From Clostridium arbusti SL206 (GTDB taxonomy: Bacteria > Bacillota > Clostridia > Clostridiales > Clostridiaceae), in the NCBI RefSeq assembly GCF_000246895.1, contig NZ_BAEV01000023.1, positions 1-41,544 of the forward strand: DNA of 41,544 bases. The letters are read 5' to 3'. The position numbers and the translations under genes were made by a program. Below the pieces are notes generated by a model that was not told the DNA's origin, searched no databases, and saw nothing but the letters and a program-made list of their open reading frames with translations. Shown piece by piece: positions 1 through 10,031 of the stretch. Numbering within the stretch: the stretch's first letter is position 1; every line of letters begins with the position of its first letter.

Positions 1-1683
1 AAAACTTTAATTATATATTATTTAATAATATGTATTAGTTTTTCTGGTATTATATACTGGGTTATGCCTTCTAAATATGGTAAAGAAACAGATATAATTC
101 AATATAAGTTTAATAGTATAATTAACAATCAAGAAGAGAGCACCTCTGATTTTGCTACTATTGGGATAAATACCAATGGATTATCTCTTTTAGGAAAAAA
201 GTTACAAATAAGTAATGATAAGATTTCTTTAATAAGTGGAGATGTACCAAGTTATTTGAGAACAAAAGTATATTATAATTATAGTTTTGATAGTTGGACG
301 GCAAATGTAAATCTGCCTTTAATAAAATCCAAACAAGTATTGAATGTATTAGATTTAGCACCAGATGATGAAATTGTTAAAAGAAATATTGACTATAACA
401 AAGAAAAAGGTACTAAAATTAAAACTCTTTCAATCCAAAATTTAAATAATAATTTTTTTGATGTTATGATATCTCCTAATTACATTACAAAAGTGGTTTC
501 TTCAGCAAATTCATATATTTCCATGTACGACAATGAAAATTATTTAGTAGGAAAACTCCAATCTAATTACTCCATAAACTTTTATGATTACAGTGATACA
601 GAAACCTTTGAAGATTATTCTAGCTCAAAATATAAAAACGATATAAATAATATCCAAGAAAATATTAATAAAAACAAACTAAACCATAATTTCATCAGAA
701 CTTCTCTTTACTTTAACAGTTCGCAGAGGGTAAAAGAATTAGCAGATAGAATAACATCAACAGCTTCTAATAATGATGAAAAATTAAGACTCATTAAAAA
801 CTATTTACTTAATAATTATAGCTATAATTTACAGCCTAATGAAAAGAATAACAATTCTCAAGACTATGTTGATTTCTTTTTATTCGATGAGAAAAAGGGA
901 TACTGTAAGTCCTTTGCTTCTGCTGCTGTAATGTTATGCCGGGCTGTTGGTATACCCGCTAGATATGTAGAAGGTTTTAAAGTTAGAAAAGAGATAGATA
1001 ATAAGGGCAGCTATGTTTTAAGATCCTCTGATGCCCATGCCTGGTGTGAGGTACTTACTTCTGTAGATAAAGGCACTTGGTCAATATTAGAAACCACACC
1101 CCCTTTCGACTCCTTAAACGGTGTCGTCAGTAGCACTGAAAATTCTTCTCAAAATAACAATACTGAAAATATGGGACAGCAAAAGCAATCGGAAAAACTT
1201 AGGGATAATAATCAAGTAAACACATCTACTGTAACAGAGAAAAAAACTGCTGCTGAAGATAAACAAAACAATAGTAATAAAAAAATTAGTAATGTAAATT
1301 TAATTAAAAACCTTAAAAAAGTTCTAAATTATAATTATGCAATTATAATAATATGTCTAATTATTTTATATATCCTAATTAGATTTTTAAGAAGAAACTT
1401 TATTATTAAAAACCTAAGAACTAATGAATCTTTAATACCCCTATATGTTTTTATATTAAAAAGATTAAAGACAATAAATATAATTAAACAGCCTTATGAA
1501 ACCGATAAAGAATTTGCTTTTAGAATAAAAGACAAATTAAATATTGAACATTTGGTAGAAGTCGTATATAAAGAAGCCTACGGAAATGAAAAAACTCCTT
1601 TAGACAAAAATTCCATTATATTAGCTGTTGAAAAAGCAGTAAAAAATAATTCAAATATTTTTAAATACTATATATTTTTTTGA
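1..1683 (+). CDS. Transglutaminase-like membrane protein, 5'-truncated
   Basis: The reading frame is open from the first base of the window, so the gene begins upstream; the ATG at 64 is internal. The visible protein starts with the end of a hydrophobic segment and continues as a long extracytoplasmic region. This contains a transglutaminase core: a catalytic Cys in GYCKSFASA, His in DAHAWCE and an acidic residue near ILETTPP, in the usual C-H-D order. A low-complexity Asn/Gln/Lys linker follows, then one transmembrane helix (IIIICLIILYILI) and a short cytoplasmic tail. This layout, with missing N-terminal helices, is that of the TgpA/DUF3488-DUF4129 type membrane transglutaminase-like proteins, which often sit beside MoxR and DUF58 genes. 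Family membership is clear; substrate and role are unknown. It is unrelated to the sulfur genes to the right. Confidence 0.8.
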   Translation, partial: KTLIIYYLIICISFSGIIYWVMPSKYGKETDIIQYKFNSIINNQEESTSDFATIGINTNGLSLLGKKLQISNDKISLISGDVPSYLRTKVYYNYSFDSWTANVNLPLIKSKQVLNVLDLAPDDEIVKRNIDYNKEKGTKIKTLSIQNLNNNFFDVMISPNYITKVVSSANSYISMYDNENYLVGKLQSNYSINFYDYSDTETFEDYSSSKYKNDINNIQENINKNKLNHNFIRTSLYFNSSQRVKELADRITSTASNNDEKLRLIKNYLLNNYSYNLQPNEKNNNSQDYVDFFLFDEKKGYCKSFASAAVMLCRAVGIPARYVEGFKVRKEIDNKGSYVLRSSDAHAWCEVLTSVDKGTWSILETTPPFDSLNGVVSSTENSSQNNNTENMGQQKQSEKLRDNNQVNTSTVTEKKTAAEDKQNNSNKKISNVNLIKNLKKVLNYNYAIIIICLIILYILIRFLRRNFIIKNLRTNESLIPLYVFILKRLKTINIIKQPYETDKEFAFRIKDKLNIEHLVEVVYKEAYGNEKTPLDKNSIILAVEKAVKNNSNIFKYYIFF

Positions 1684-1709
1684 AAATTAAACTCTTACCT
1701 ATATATAGG

Positions 1710-1757
1710 ATAGCAAAAATAATTGAACGTACTTAGGCTTTCAATTCTTTTTGCTAT
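1710..1757 (+). terminator. Possible terminator hairpin after the transglutaminase-like gene
   Basis: An imperfect inverted repeat (ATAGCAAAAATAATTGAA against TTCAATTCTTTTTGCTAT) lies 26 bases after the stop codon. Its 3' arm is itself T-rich, but no clean T-run follows, so termination is likely rather than certain. Confidence 0.4.
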
Positions 1758-1869
1758 GCAATTATGCTAAACAATACAAACTCAATGATATTCTATGTTT
1801 ATACATTTATAAATACAACATACAATCCTATAAATACGTGCATACTAGTGCTTATAGGAGGAGATTACT

Positions 1870-3480
1870 TTGAATTTTAAAAAGTTTTTTGCTAATATCT
1901 TTATTGTATTCATATTTTTAATATTATTTATTTCTTTAACTTTTTTAGAGGTAAGTGCTAAATCACCTAGTTCATATTACATAAAAAATACCACAAGACC
2001 AACAAAACTTTACATAGTATCTCTAAGTAAAATGACTGATTCTGAAAAAACTATGATTGTTACACTGCAAGGTCAAGTTAATAATACTTCTACTTCTCAG
2101 ATTTACACACTAAGCGCTGGTGAACCAGATTATGAAATATGGCTGAATGATTTAAAATCCAATTATGATGTTAAATACGAAATGGTAGAAGATCCATGGT
2201 TACTATTAGATAAATTTAAAAATTCTATAAACGGATACGTATTATATAGCAAAAATAGCAAAACAGATCCATCTATAAATAATGCTTGTTCTTTAGCGGC
2301 GTTAAAAAAATCTATTGCCATAGATAAATCCATCGAAGAAAAGGTTAAATCTAAAGGTATAACTAAATTGAATGGCGATTGTAGTAATACTGATAAGTAT
2401 TGGGCCTATAACAATCTATGGAATAAAGGATTAAATCACTCAATTGCAGTACAATTATCTCCAAATAAAACTGGTCCTCTACGTGATTATGCAATTATGT
2501 CAAAGGCACTAGTATTTTATGAAGATATGCCATCAGATTTTTCTCTTAGAGATAAGGTCTTTGGATCTATGAAAAAGGATTCTATTTGCTTAGGTTGGGG
2601 CCCAAATGAATTTCATAACGTAGTAGAAGCTTCAAAGTATGGAGTAAATGTAATACCTTCAGACTGGTCTTATAATCTAACTTTGTTAAGTAGCTTTCCA
2701 TCTATACCGCTTACTCAAAATAGTGGTACTAAGGCATTAAAAGAAGATAATGTACACTATGTAACCTTTGTAATGTCTGATGGAGATAATCAGCAATGGA
2801 ATCTTGGTAAAAATTATTCATCTCCTAAGTGGTATGGATCTAAAGATAGAGGCAATTTTAATATGGGATGGGCTATGACACCATCTCTATATGATTTAGC
2901 TCCTACTGTATTAAAATTGTATTATAAAAATGCTAGCTCAGGTATGAATAGTGATAATTTTATTGTATCACCTTCCGGTAATGGATATATGTATCCGAGC
3001 AAATTTGACAAAGCAGCATTAGATATGCAGGTTAAAAGCTTAAACACCTACATGAAAAATGTTGATCAAAAGTATGTAGCAATTCTTGATGATTGGGCAC
3101 TAGATAATATATCTGTTTGGAATAAGTACACTGAACAACCTAATATACATGGTCTATTTTATCTTAATTTTAGTAAACAAAATGATTACAAGGGAAAGAT
3201 TATATGGTCTAATAATAAACCTATAGTATCTTGTAGAGATTTGCTTTGGTCAAGTCTTGAAGATAATAATACTTTAATTAATAAAATTAACGGATATGTT
3301 AACTCAGGATTTACAGATATAAATGATCCAAATGCCTACACATTTGTCTACGTGCACGCTTGGAGTAAAACCATGGCAGATGTTCAATCCGTAGTAAATA
3401 AACTAAATAAAAATTCTAAAATACGAATTGTTACTCCTGATGAATTTATGCAGCATGTAAGTGAGAATGTTAAACATTAG
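1870..3480 (+). CDS. GxGYxYP-domain protein, secreted or membrane-anchored
   Basis: A 536-residue protein with an N-terminal hydrophobic segment (about residues 8-28) that ends in an Ala-rich cleavage-like site, suggesting export. The signature GNGYMYP occurs in SPSGNGYMYPSKF in the C-terminal half, matching the GxGYxYP family, a putative glycoside-hydrolase-like family with a separate N-terminal domain. Other family-like stretches are VTFVMSDGDNQQWNLG and the WALDN segment. The start is TTG, 8 bases after a very strong GGAGGAG site; no ATG is near. The gene is preceded by a 186-base gap and followed by a convergent terminator. The substrate is unknown; a role on cell-wall or extracellular glycans is only an inference from the family. 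Confidence 0.75.
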   Translation: MNFKKFFANIFIVFIFLILFISLTFLEVSAKSPSSYYIKNTTRPTKLYIVSLSKMTDSEKTMIVTLQGQVNNTSTSQIYTLSAGEPDYEIWLNDLKSNYDVKYEMVEDPWLLLDKFKNSINGYVLYSKNSKTDPSINNACSLAALKKSIAIDKSIEEKVKSKGITKLNGDCSNTDKYWAYNNLWNKGLNHSIAVQLSPNKTGPLRDYAIMSKALVFYEDMPSDFSLRDKVFGSMKKDSICLGWGPNEFHNVVEASKYGVNVIPSDWSYNLTLLSSFPSIPLTQNSGTKALKEDNVHYVTFVMSDGDNQQWNLGKNYSSPKWYGSKDRGNFNMGWAMTPSLYDLAPTVLKLYYKNASSGMNSDNFIVSPSGNGYMYPSKFDKAALDMQVKSLNTYMKNVDQKYVAILDDWALDNISVWNKYTEQPNIHGLFYLNFSKQNDYKGKIIWSNNKPIVSCRDLLWSSLEDNNTLINKINGYVNSGFTDINDPNAYTFVYVHAWSKTMADVQSVVNKLNKNSKIRIVTPDEFMQHVSENVKH

Positions 3481-3568
3481 ATTAAGTTAAAAATAACTAA
3501 TTACAGATAAATGCATTTAATGCAAAAAATTTTTTCGAGATATTCTTATAAAAGCAGGTACTATAAGA

Positions 3569-3607
3569 AGACTAAGTTTTATTGTAATTATAATAAAACC
3601 TAGTCTT
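3569..3607. terminator. Bidirectional terminator between convergent genes
   Basis: A hairpin with arms AGACTAAGTTTTATT and AATAAAACCTAGTCT is flanked by T-rich sequence on the plus side (TTTAGTTTTTAT). It lies between the GxGYxYP gene and the end of the sulfonate transporter operon and can serve both. The stem sequence resembles the terminators of the antitermination leaders described below, but no intact antiterminator precedes it. Confidence 0.7.
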
Positions 3608-3651
3608 TAGTTTTTATACAAACTAATTTATGTTAAACTAACATTCATTCA

Positions 3652-4668
3652 CTATTTAATTCCTGCCTGTTTTAAATAATCTTTATTTACAAATTTATCT
3701 ACATCTACTGAAGTTGTAATTAAATTAGAACTTTTCATAAAGTCCTCTGTTTTTTTCAACTCTGTGATGTCATCAGCTGTTAAATTAGGATTAAAATCAT
3801 ATTTAGGTAATACTTTAATAAGCTGATCCTGAGGTAAATTTACTTCACTGCTTATTAATTGAGCTGTTTCATTCAAATTTTCCTTTTCAAAATCAACTCC
3901 TTTTTGTACATCCTGCAAGAATATTTTAACAAGTTCCGGATTTTCTTGAGCAAACTTATTTCTAACTATATAAGTACATATTCCAAGTTTTATTCCTGTA
4001 CCATCCACCAAAACTTTTCCTGCACCATTGTTTTCCATTTTCGTAATGGTAGGTTCCCACACCGCACCTGCATCAATACTTTTATTTGCAATAGCAGCAC
4101 TTATATCACCATTAGTATCCATATTTATTAGCTGCACATCGTCAGTAGTCATATTATTCTGTTTTAAAATCAAATATATAAGATGGTGAGCATAAGATCC
4201 CTTTACTACAGCTACCTTTTTACCCTTTAGTTGTTTCGGTGAAGTAATGTTTGAATCTTTAGCTATCATAACAGCCAAAGCCTTAGGTCCTATAGAACTA
4301 GATGCAATAATACTTGTATCCTGTCCAGCAGCTTTTCCTATAAAAGCTGGTGAATCTCCCATCATTCCAATATCCTGACTTCCTGATGCCAAGGATTCAT
4401 TTTCTGGTGGACCAGATGCAAATGATGTCCATGTTACCTTAACACCAACCTTTGCCATATCCTGTTCAATCCATTTTTTCTGCTTGGCAACAAAAATTGG
4501 TGCATAGTTCGGTATCGGTTGAGTTGCTATTCTAATTTCTTTAACTTTAACACCTGAAGTACTATTACTTTTTTCTGAAGAAACATTATTTTTGCTACTG
4601 CATCCTACAGTTAAAATAATTAATAAAACCATACTTGCTGCTAATATTTTACCTTTTCTTCTTAACAT
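3652..4668 (-). CDS. ssuA: Sulfonate ABC transporter substrate-binding lipoprotein
   Basis: A 338-residue periplasmic-binding-type protein with a lipoprotein signal (hydrophobic residues 8-20, lipobox LTVGC, Cys23) and a Ser/Asn-rich linker. The mature part begins IRIATQPIPNYAPIFVAK and contains ASGSQDIGMMGDSPAFIG, typical of the SsuA/TauA/NrtA class that binds alkanesulfonates, taurine or nitrate. It is the last gene of the operon islA-islB-ssuC-ssuB-ssuA, ending just before the convergent terminator. The neighbours imply that the cargo is isethionate (2-hydroxyethanesulfonate); the sequence alone cannot separate this from other sulfonates. The ATG is preceded by a GAGGAG site. Confidence 0.88.
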   Translation of the reverse strand: MLRRKGKILAASMVLLIILTVGCSSKNNVSSEKSNSTSGVKVKEIRIATQPIPNYAPIFVAKQKKWIEQDMAKVGVKVTWTSFASGPPENESLASGSQDIGMMGDSPAFIGKAAGQDTSIIASSSIGPKALAVMIAKDSNITSPKQLKGKKVAVVKGSYAHHLIYLILKQNNMTTDDVQLINMDTNGDISAAIANKSIDAGAVWEPTITKMENNGAGKVLVDGTGIKLGICTYIVRNKFAQENPELVKIFLQDVQKGVDFEKENLNETAQLISSEVNLPQDQLIKVLPKYDFNPNLTADDITELKKTEDFMKSSNLITTSVDVDKFVNKDYLKQAGIK

Positions 4669-4765
4669 TTTATTCTCTCCTCATGTTTTATTTATTAAAG
4701 CATTCTAATAAATAGTCATGTATACTAATATATTTAACTTGCTATTTATTTTCACATACCTTATT

Positions 4766-5548
4766 TTAAATTGTATAATAGAAAGTTTCTTTTTTATCAG
4801 AAAAAAATTCCTTATATATGGGTTTTCTTATTTCTGAAAAATCATAACTATTTCTTTCTCTTGGTCTTCCAATTTCTATGGGAATTACTTTCTTTATTTT
4901 TCCTGGTCTTTGTGACATAATTACAACTTTATCCCCTAAATATATGGCCTCATCAATGTCATGGGTTATAAATATTATAGTAAGTTTTTTTGTTTTCCAA
5001 ATTTTAAGACATTCTTCCTGCATTTGAATTCTAGTAAGTGCATCCAAAGCTCCAAATGGCTCGTCCATTAGAAGTACTTCTGGATCATTAGCCAAAGCTC
5101 TGGCTATAGATACTCTCTGCGACATACCTCCTGAAAGCTGACTTGGATATGCATTTTCGAATCCCTTTAATCCAACTAATTCTAAGTGTTGCTTGACTAT
5201 ATCTTGTTTCTCTTCACTTGATTTATTTCTTAATCCAAATGATATATTGTCGCTTACAGTAAGCCATGGGAAAAGTCTATGTTCCTGAAAAGCTACACCT
5301 CTTTTTAAACTTGGCTTTAATATACTTTCTCCATCCATTACAACCGTACCTTCATAATCATTATCAAGTCCGGCGATTATTCGAAGAAGTGTACTTTTAC
5401 CACAACCACTGCTTCCTATTATACTTATAAATTCACCTTGCTTTATATCTAAATTAATATTTTCAAGTATAGATACTTCCTCTTTATCAATAATAAACTT
5501 TTTATTTAGATTCTTAATTGAAATACCCGTTTGAATCGATTCACTCAT
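4766..5548 (-). CDS. ssuB: Sulfonate ABC transporter ATP-binding protein
   Basis: A 260-residue ABC ATPase with Walker A GSSGCGKST (about residues 42-50), Q-loop in VAFQEHRLFPWLTV, signature LSGGMSQR, Walker B VLLMDEP and the switch His in FITHD. The FQEHRLFPWLT form of the Q-loop is typical of SsuB/TauB/NrtD. It follows ssuC by 29 bases. The start has an odd arrangement: AAGGAGG lies 4 bases from an ATG that opens a three-codon reading frame (ATG AAC AAA TGA), and its stop overlaps the ssuB ATG as ATGA. Translation of ssuB may therefore be coupled to this minigene. Confidence 0.92.
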   Translation of the reverse strand: MSESIQTGISIKNLNKKFIIDKEEVSILENINLDIKQGEFISIIGSSGCGKSTLLRIIAGLDNDYEGTVVMDGESILKPSLKRGVAFQEHRLFPWLTVSDNISFGLRNKSSEEKQDIVKQHLELVGLKGFENAYPSQLSGGMSQRVSIARALANDPEVLLMDEPFGALDALTRIQMQEECLKIWKTKKLTIIFITHDIDEAIYLGDKVVIMSQRPGKIKKVIPIEIGRPRERNSYDFSEIRKPIYKEFFSDKKETFYYTI

Positions 5549-5577
5549 TTGTTCATGGCACCTCCTTAATTTTCATC

Positions 5578-6339
5578 TTAGATTTCCCATCTTATTAAAC
5601 GTCTTTGAAGCTTTAAAAGTAAAACATCCATTATCTTTCCAATTACACCTATTATAAGCATTCCAACAATTACAACATCAGTCTGAGAAAGCTGTCTAGC
5701 ATCAGAAATCATATATCCAACACCACTTGTAGATGCTATAAGTTCAGCTGCTACAACACACATCCATGCACCACTTAAACCTATTCTTATACCTGTCATT
5801 ATAAATGGCAAAGATGATGGTATTATAACCTTCTTTATTAGTTTTCCCTTCGGTATTTCAAGAACACATGCTACTTCAACTAATTTTTTATCAACCTGAT
5901 GAATACCTTCAACAACATTTGTAAATATAGGAAAAAATGCACCGAGAAAAATTATGTATATTTTTGAATTTTCCCCTATTCCAAACCAAAGTATGGCCAG
6001 GGGAATCCATGCAATTGGAGGTATGGGCCTAATAACTTGAATCACAATATTTGTTATTCTATCAAAGTGTTTTGACAGACCTACAATTACTCCTAAAAAT
6101 ATTCCACTTACAGTAGCCAGTAAAAAACCTTCTATAACCCTAAGAATACTCATGCCTATATTTTTATATAAAGTACCTGCTTTTATAAGACTTATAAATG
6201 AATCCCATACCTTTCCCGGTCCTGGTAATAATATAGGATTTACTATACCTGTCCTAAAAAGTATTTGCCAAATAATTATTATAGATACAGGTAAAATTAA
6301 GTATTCTATAATTTTATAAACGTTTTTTATTTTGTACAT
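5578..6339 (-). CDS. ssuC: Sulfonate ABC transporter permease
   Basis: A 253-residue integral membrane protein with about six hydrophobic segments and the binding-protein-dependent permease signature (IPLAILWFGIGENSKI...FPIFTNVVEGIHQVDKKLVEVACVLE region) that contacts the ATPase. It belongs to the SsuC/TauC family. The gene starts at ATG with AAGGAGG nine bases upstream, 39 bases after islB, and is followed directly by ssuB. With SsuA and SsuB it forms a complete importer inside the isethionate operon. Confidence 0.92.
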   Translation of the reverse strand: MYKIKNVYKIIEYLILPVSIIIIWQILFRTGIVNPILLPGPGKVWDSFISLIKAGTLYKNIGMSILRVIEGFLLATVSGIFLGVIVGLSKHFDRITNIVIQVIRPIPPIAWIPLAILWFGIGENSKIYIIFLGAFFPIFTNVVEGIHQVDKKLVEVACVLEIPKGKLIKKVIIPSSLPFIMTGIRIGLSGAWMCVVAAELIASTSGVGYMISDARQLSQTDVVIVGMLIIGVIGKIMDVLLLKLQRRLIRWEI

Positions 6340-6378
6340 TGGACAATCCTCCTTATCATTAGTTATAGTGTATTTATA

Positions 6379-7323
6379 TCATTTAAAAATATCTCTATTA
6401 GAATTAACTGATTCAGCTATACTTCTAAGTTTTTTCATTTTCTCATCATCTAGTTTCACATCATCCATAGGATACTGCCTGCCTAGATATTCATATTTAG
6501 GCCTTCCAAGAGGATGATAGGCTAAAAGTTCATGACTTACATTTGACTTTCCATTAATAAAATCAACTATTTCCTTTATATCTTCTTCAGAATCATTAAA
6601 TCCTGGTATAACTGGAGTTCTTACCAGTTTATTAAGCTTAGGAAATTTTTCACACAGCTTAATAAAATTATCTATTATAAGTCCATTAGATACTCCTGTG
6701 AATTTTTTATGCTTCTCCTCATTTATGCATTTTATGTCAAATAAAACTGTATCTAAAAATTCCATAGCTTGTTCTAAATCATCCCAATCAGTATATCCAC
6801 AGGTTTCTATGGCTGTATTCATTCTTCGTTTTTTTGCTGTCTTAAGAAGTTCAATGGTAAACTCTGGTTGATTTAACGGTTCTCCGCCACTGATAGTTAA
6901 TCCTCCTCCAGATCTTGAATAGAATACACTGTCTTTTTCCACTGTTTTTAAGATCTCATCTACAGTCATTAATTTACCGTAAACAGAGAGAGCTTTTGAT
7001 GGACAAGCATTAGCAAAAATATTTGGATCCTTATCTATATTTCTATCAATCATAATTTTATTGTCATCAGTTTTTCTAATTTCATCATCACTGCATAAGC
7101 TTAAACATTCAGTGCATCCGCTACCTAATATGCATTTGCTGCTGTTATAAGTAATCTCTGGTTCCTTCTTTTGTGATTCCGGATTGCTGCACCATTTGCA
7201 TCTCAAAGGGCATCCTTTTAGAAAAACAATGGTTCTAATACCAGGACCGTCGTGAACAGAATAGGGTTGTATATTTATAACATATCCCTGTTTTTTATTA
7301 TCAGAATCATTGTCTTTAATCAT
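6379..7323 (-). CDS. islB: Isethionate sulfite-lyase activating enzyme (radical SAM)
   Basis: Glycyl-radical-enzyme activase. It uses S-adenosylmethionine and a [4Fe-4S] cluster to abstract hydrogen from the glycine of IslA. The radical-SAM motif is CPLRCKWC (Cys38, 42, 45). A ferredoxin-like insert follows, with Cys64, 70, 73, 77 and 107, as is usual for activases of the choline-lyase/isethionate-lyase/glycerol-dehydratase branch. A GGE motif is in TISGGEPLNQ. The reading frame can be opened at a TTG at 7335, but GGAGG lies five bases before the ATG at 7323, so I place the start there (314 residues). It follows islA after a 134-base gap containing a hairpin. Its identity as IslB rests on the identity of IslA. 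Confidence 0.9.
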   Translation of the reverse strand: MIKDNDSDNKKQGYVINIQPYSVHDGPGIRTIVFLKGCPLRCKWCSNPESQKKEPEITYNSSKCILGSGCTECLSLCSDDEIRKTDDNKIMIDRNIDKDPNIFANACPSKALSVYGKLMTVDEILKTVEKDSVFYSRSGGGLTISGGEPLNQPEFTIELLKTAKKRRMNTAIETCGYTDWDDLEQAMEFLDTVLFDIKCINEEKHKKFTGVSNGLIIDNFIKLCEKFPKLNKLVRTPVIPGFNDSEEDIKEIVDFINGKSNVSHELLAYHPLGRPKYEYLGRQYPMDDVKLDDEKMKKLRSIAESVNSNRDIFK

Positions 7324-7399
7324 TTTTTCCTCCAAAACGTTTCATTGTATGCATACTTATAAAGTAGGTTTTACTTCATAGTAATATCAATAGATCTTA

Positions 7400-7428
7400 C
7401 CTAGTGAGAGTTTGTGCTCCCACTAAGT
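7400..7428 (-). other. Intercistronic hairpin between islA and islB
   Basis: In the transcript CUUAGUGGGAG pairs with CUCUCACUAGG (11 pairs, two G-U) around a short loop. No U-run follows, so it is unlikely to be a full terminator. A processing or 3'-stabilising hairpin that keeps islA mRNA in excess over islB would fit the enzyme/activase ratio. Confidence 0.5.
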
Positions 7429-7469
7429 TTAGATTAATTATACAGACTTATTATATTTCTAAATACAAC

Positions 7470-9956
7470 CTAAGCTAAATTTTCATGTTCAGTTCTTGCA
7501 ATAATGTCATTTTGCAAATCTGGTGAAAGATCTGTAAAGTAGGCACTGTACCCTGCAACTCTTACTAATAGATTTCTATATTTTTCGGGCTCCTTTTGTG
7601 CGTCCAAAAGAGTTTGTTTATTTATAATGTTAAATTGAAGATGCCATAATTTTAAATCGCACCAAGTTCTTATAAAGGATACAAGCTTCTCACTTCCACT
7701 ATTCCCCTCAACACAGGATGGGCTCAATTTTACATTTAAAAGTCTAGCTGCTCTTTCTCTATGACTGTAGTTTTTAGAAGTAAAATTTGATAAAAGTACA
7801 GCTGTAGGTCCATTCACATCTGCACCATGTGAAGCAGAAGAACCATCAGCTAATGGTGTATAAGCTTTTCTTCCATTTGGAGTAGCACTAACAACTTTTC
7901 CAAAAGGTACATGGGATGTGAAGGGAACATATCTTAAATCAAGATGAACACCTAATTCTTCAGAATATTTCTCTGTGAACTTAAGAGCTTCTAAGTCTAG
8001 TGCTTTAGCAATTGAGTCTGCATAAGAATCATTGTTACCATAGCTTGGTGCATTAATAAGTAACTGTCTTATTATTTCGTAGCCTTCAAAATTATTTTCT
8101 ACAGCTTCTATTAATTTTTCCATTGTTATTCTTTTATCTTCAAATACAAGCTTCTTAATAGCCGCAAGAGAATCTATAACTGTACCATAGCCTATAAATT
8201 CAAAGTAGCCAAGATCAATTCCACCTTCGATTTTAGGAGTATGAAGATCTTTAAGATCTTTCATGCAAAGATCATGTAGTGCAGAGCCCATAGGAGCCGC
8301 AAAATGCTTTGCTCTTAAATTGATTATTTCATGTTGCTGAATAAAAGCATGTTTTAAGAAATTTGTCTGCTGAGCAAGATATGCATTCCAAAATTCTTCC
8401 CAAGTCGTAAAATTTCTTGGATCTCCAGTTTCAAGACCTATATTTTCATCTCCATAGAGTTTCATTTTACCATTATAAAGAGTCATTTCTACCGCTGCAG
8501 CAAAATTTATATAAGCACATGGACTTGTATAAGTATCTCTGTTTGGCATTCTGCATTCAGCACATCCGGAAACCGCATAATCGTAAGCTTCTTCAAATTT
8601 AGCACCTTTAGCAAGTAGTAATGGTACAACTTCTTCATCATTTATTAATTTTGGAAAACCAGAACCATCCTTTATGGTTTCAGCTACTTCATATAAGTAT
8701 CTTTCAGGTGATGTTCCATGAATTCTTGCTGCAAGGTCAGGATAGTTTAGAGGAAATTCTCTTTTTGATTGTAAGAACAGGTAGGTAAGTTCATTGGTAG
8801 CATCTACACCGTTCTTTGTTTGTCCTCCAATGGTAACAGCTTCCCAATGTGCATAGCCTTCATTGAAAGCTCCACCCGTTGGAGAAATATAAAGATCAAT
8901 GAACTGAGCCATAGCTCCCCATACGCATTCTAATAATTCAATGGCAGAATCCTCTGTTAATGTACCCTCTTCTATATCTTTTTTATAATAAGGGTATAGA
9001 TACTGATCCATTCTTCCATTAGAAATAACTGTACCTGTCTTTTGTTCCATTCTTGAGAACATCTGTGTAAACCACTGAGATTGTACTGCTTCGCGGAAAT
9101 TACGTGCAGAATTTTCAGGGACCCAAGCACATACCTCTGCTATTTCTTCTAATTCTCTTTTCCTCTTAGCATCAGTTTCTTTAAGTGCTAATTCAGAAGC
9201 TAATTTTGCATGTCTTTTAGCCCATAGTATAATAGCTTCACTAACAGTAATTATAGCTTTAAGGAAAGGGGCTTTTTCCATACTGTCCACAGGACTAAAC
9301 GGATCAAGAACTTCTAATTGTTTTTCCGCATCCTCTTTTATACCTTTGAATCCTCTCTTAAGTACCTTTTCATAATCATGAACCCACTGTATAGAAGAAC
9401 GGAAAGATGCAGTTTCATTTACAATAAATCTTGACTTTAGAGAATCCTTTGGATCATATGTAAACTTTACTGTTTCCTTTGGAAGTGCTTTGGCTAAATC
9501 TTCATGAAAGGTTTTTCCCTTCCAGTATGGTGCAATGTCTTTTACAATTATGTCAGCATCTTCTTTTGAAATGTCAAAAGGAGACTTAGTTCTTTTGGGA
9601 AGTTCCTCAATAGCTAGATCTAGAAAATCTCCATCAAGTTCAGGATAAAGTATTCCGTATCTCCCTTCATAACCTGACCTTCCTACAATGAGTTGATTAT
9701 CATCGATGTAAACAGTTATATTTTCAGCTATATGCTTTAGCGCTTTTGACCATCTTAGAATAAGAGGCTCTCCCTCAGTTTTTTTAAAAGATTCTGTAAA
9801 ATATTTTGCTCTCTCCACATCAATACGAGGACGAGTGCTTTGAAAACTATCTAATATTTCATAGGCTCTTTTTCTACCATAAATTTTATGTTTACCATGA
9901 ATTTCTTCCTGTATTCTTTCCTCTTGAGGTGACAAAATAGAATGAGTTGTTAACAT
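7470..9956 (-). CDS. islA: Isethionate sulfite-lyase (glycyl radical enzyme)
   Basis: An 828-residue glycyl radical enzyme that cleaves isethionate to acetaldehyde and sulfite under anoxia. The active site can be read directly: thiyl-radical Cys465 and general-base Glu467 in SGCAECR, Gly802 in the C-terminal RVAGYSAYF, Arg186 and Gln190 in FRSSIQW, Trp371, Arg675 and Phe679. From memory the characterised Bilophila IslA uses R189, Q193, W374, C468, E470, R678, F682 and G805, a constant offset of three, so assignment to IslA rather than choline TMA-lyase, glycerol dehydratase or PFL is strong. It is first in the operon with activase and SsuABC. An AGGAGGAG site precedes the ATG. In a fermenting clostridium the sulfite is probably used as a sulfur source, since no sulfite-respiration genes are nearby. 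Confidence 0.93.
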   Translation of the reverse strand: MLTTHSILSPQEERIQEEIHGKHKIYGRKRAYEILDSFQSTRPRIDVERAKYFTESFKKTEGEPLILRWSKALKHIAENITVYIDDNQLIVGRSGYEGRYGILYPELDGDFLDLAIEELPKRTKSPFDISKEDADIIVKDIAPYWKGKTFHEDLAKALPKETVKFTYDPKDSLKSRFIVNETASFRSSIQWVHDYEKVLKRGFKGIKEDAEKQLEVLDPFSPVDSMEKAPFLKAIITVSEAIILWAKRHAKLASELALKETDAKRKRELEEIAEVCAWVPENSARNFREAVQSQWFTQMFSRMEQKTGTVISNGRMDQYLYPYYKKDIEEGTLTEDSAIELLECVWGAMAQFIDLYISPTGGAFNEGYAHWEAVTIGGQTKNGVDATNELTYLFLQSKREFPLNYPDLAARIHGTSPERYLYEVAETIKDGSGFPKLINDEEVVPLLLAKGAKFEEAYDYAVSGCAECRMPNRDTYTSPCAYINFAAAVEMTLYNGKMKLYGDENIGLETGDPRNFTTWEEFWNAYLAQQTNFLKHAFIQQHEIINLRAKHFAAPMGSALHDLCMKDLKDLHTPKIEGGIDLGYFEFIGYGTVIDSLAAIKKLVFEDKRITMEKLIEAVENNFEGYEIIRQLLINAPSYGNNDSYADSIAKALDLEALKFTEKYSEELGVHLDLRYVPFTSHVPFGKVVSATPNGRKAYTPLADGSSASHGADVNGPTAVLLSNFTSKNYSHRERAARLLNVKLSPSCVEGNSGSEKLVSFIRTWCDLKLWHLQFNIINKQTLLDAQKEPEKYRNLLVRVAGYSAYFTDLSPDLQNDIIARTEHENLA

Positions 9957-10031
9957 AATAATCTCCTCCTAAGTATTTATTAATTTAATATTCACTTCAT
10001 CAATTCAAACTTTTCTTACTGGATTACTATG

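Noticed and set aside
3569-3607. A degenerate leader copy at the end of the ssu operon
   Set aside because: Sequence upstream on the minus strand (TAGTTTGTATAAAAACTAAAGACTA) vaguely resembles the module but cannot form the 4-bp inner helix with an A-rich loop, and no gene follows on that strand within the gap.
7470-9956. islA as choline TMA-lyase, glycerol dehydratase or pyruvate formate-lyase
   Set aside because: The pocket residues Arg186, Gln190, Trp371, Arg675 and Phe679 match isethionate sulfite-lyase at a constant offset, and the operon carries a sulfonate importer and no microcompartment or amine genes.
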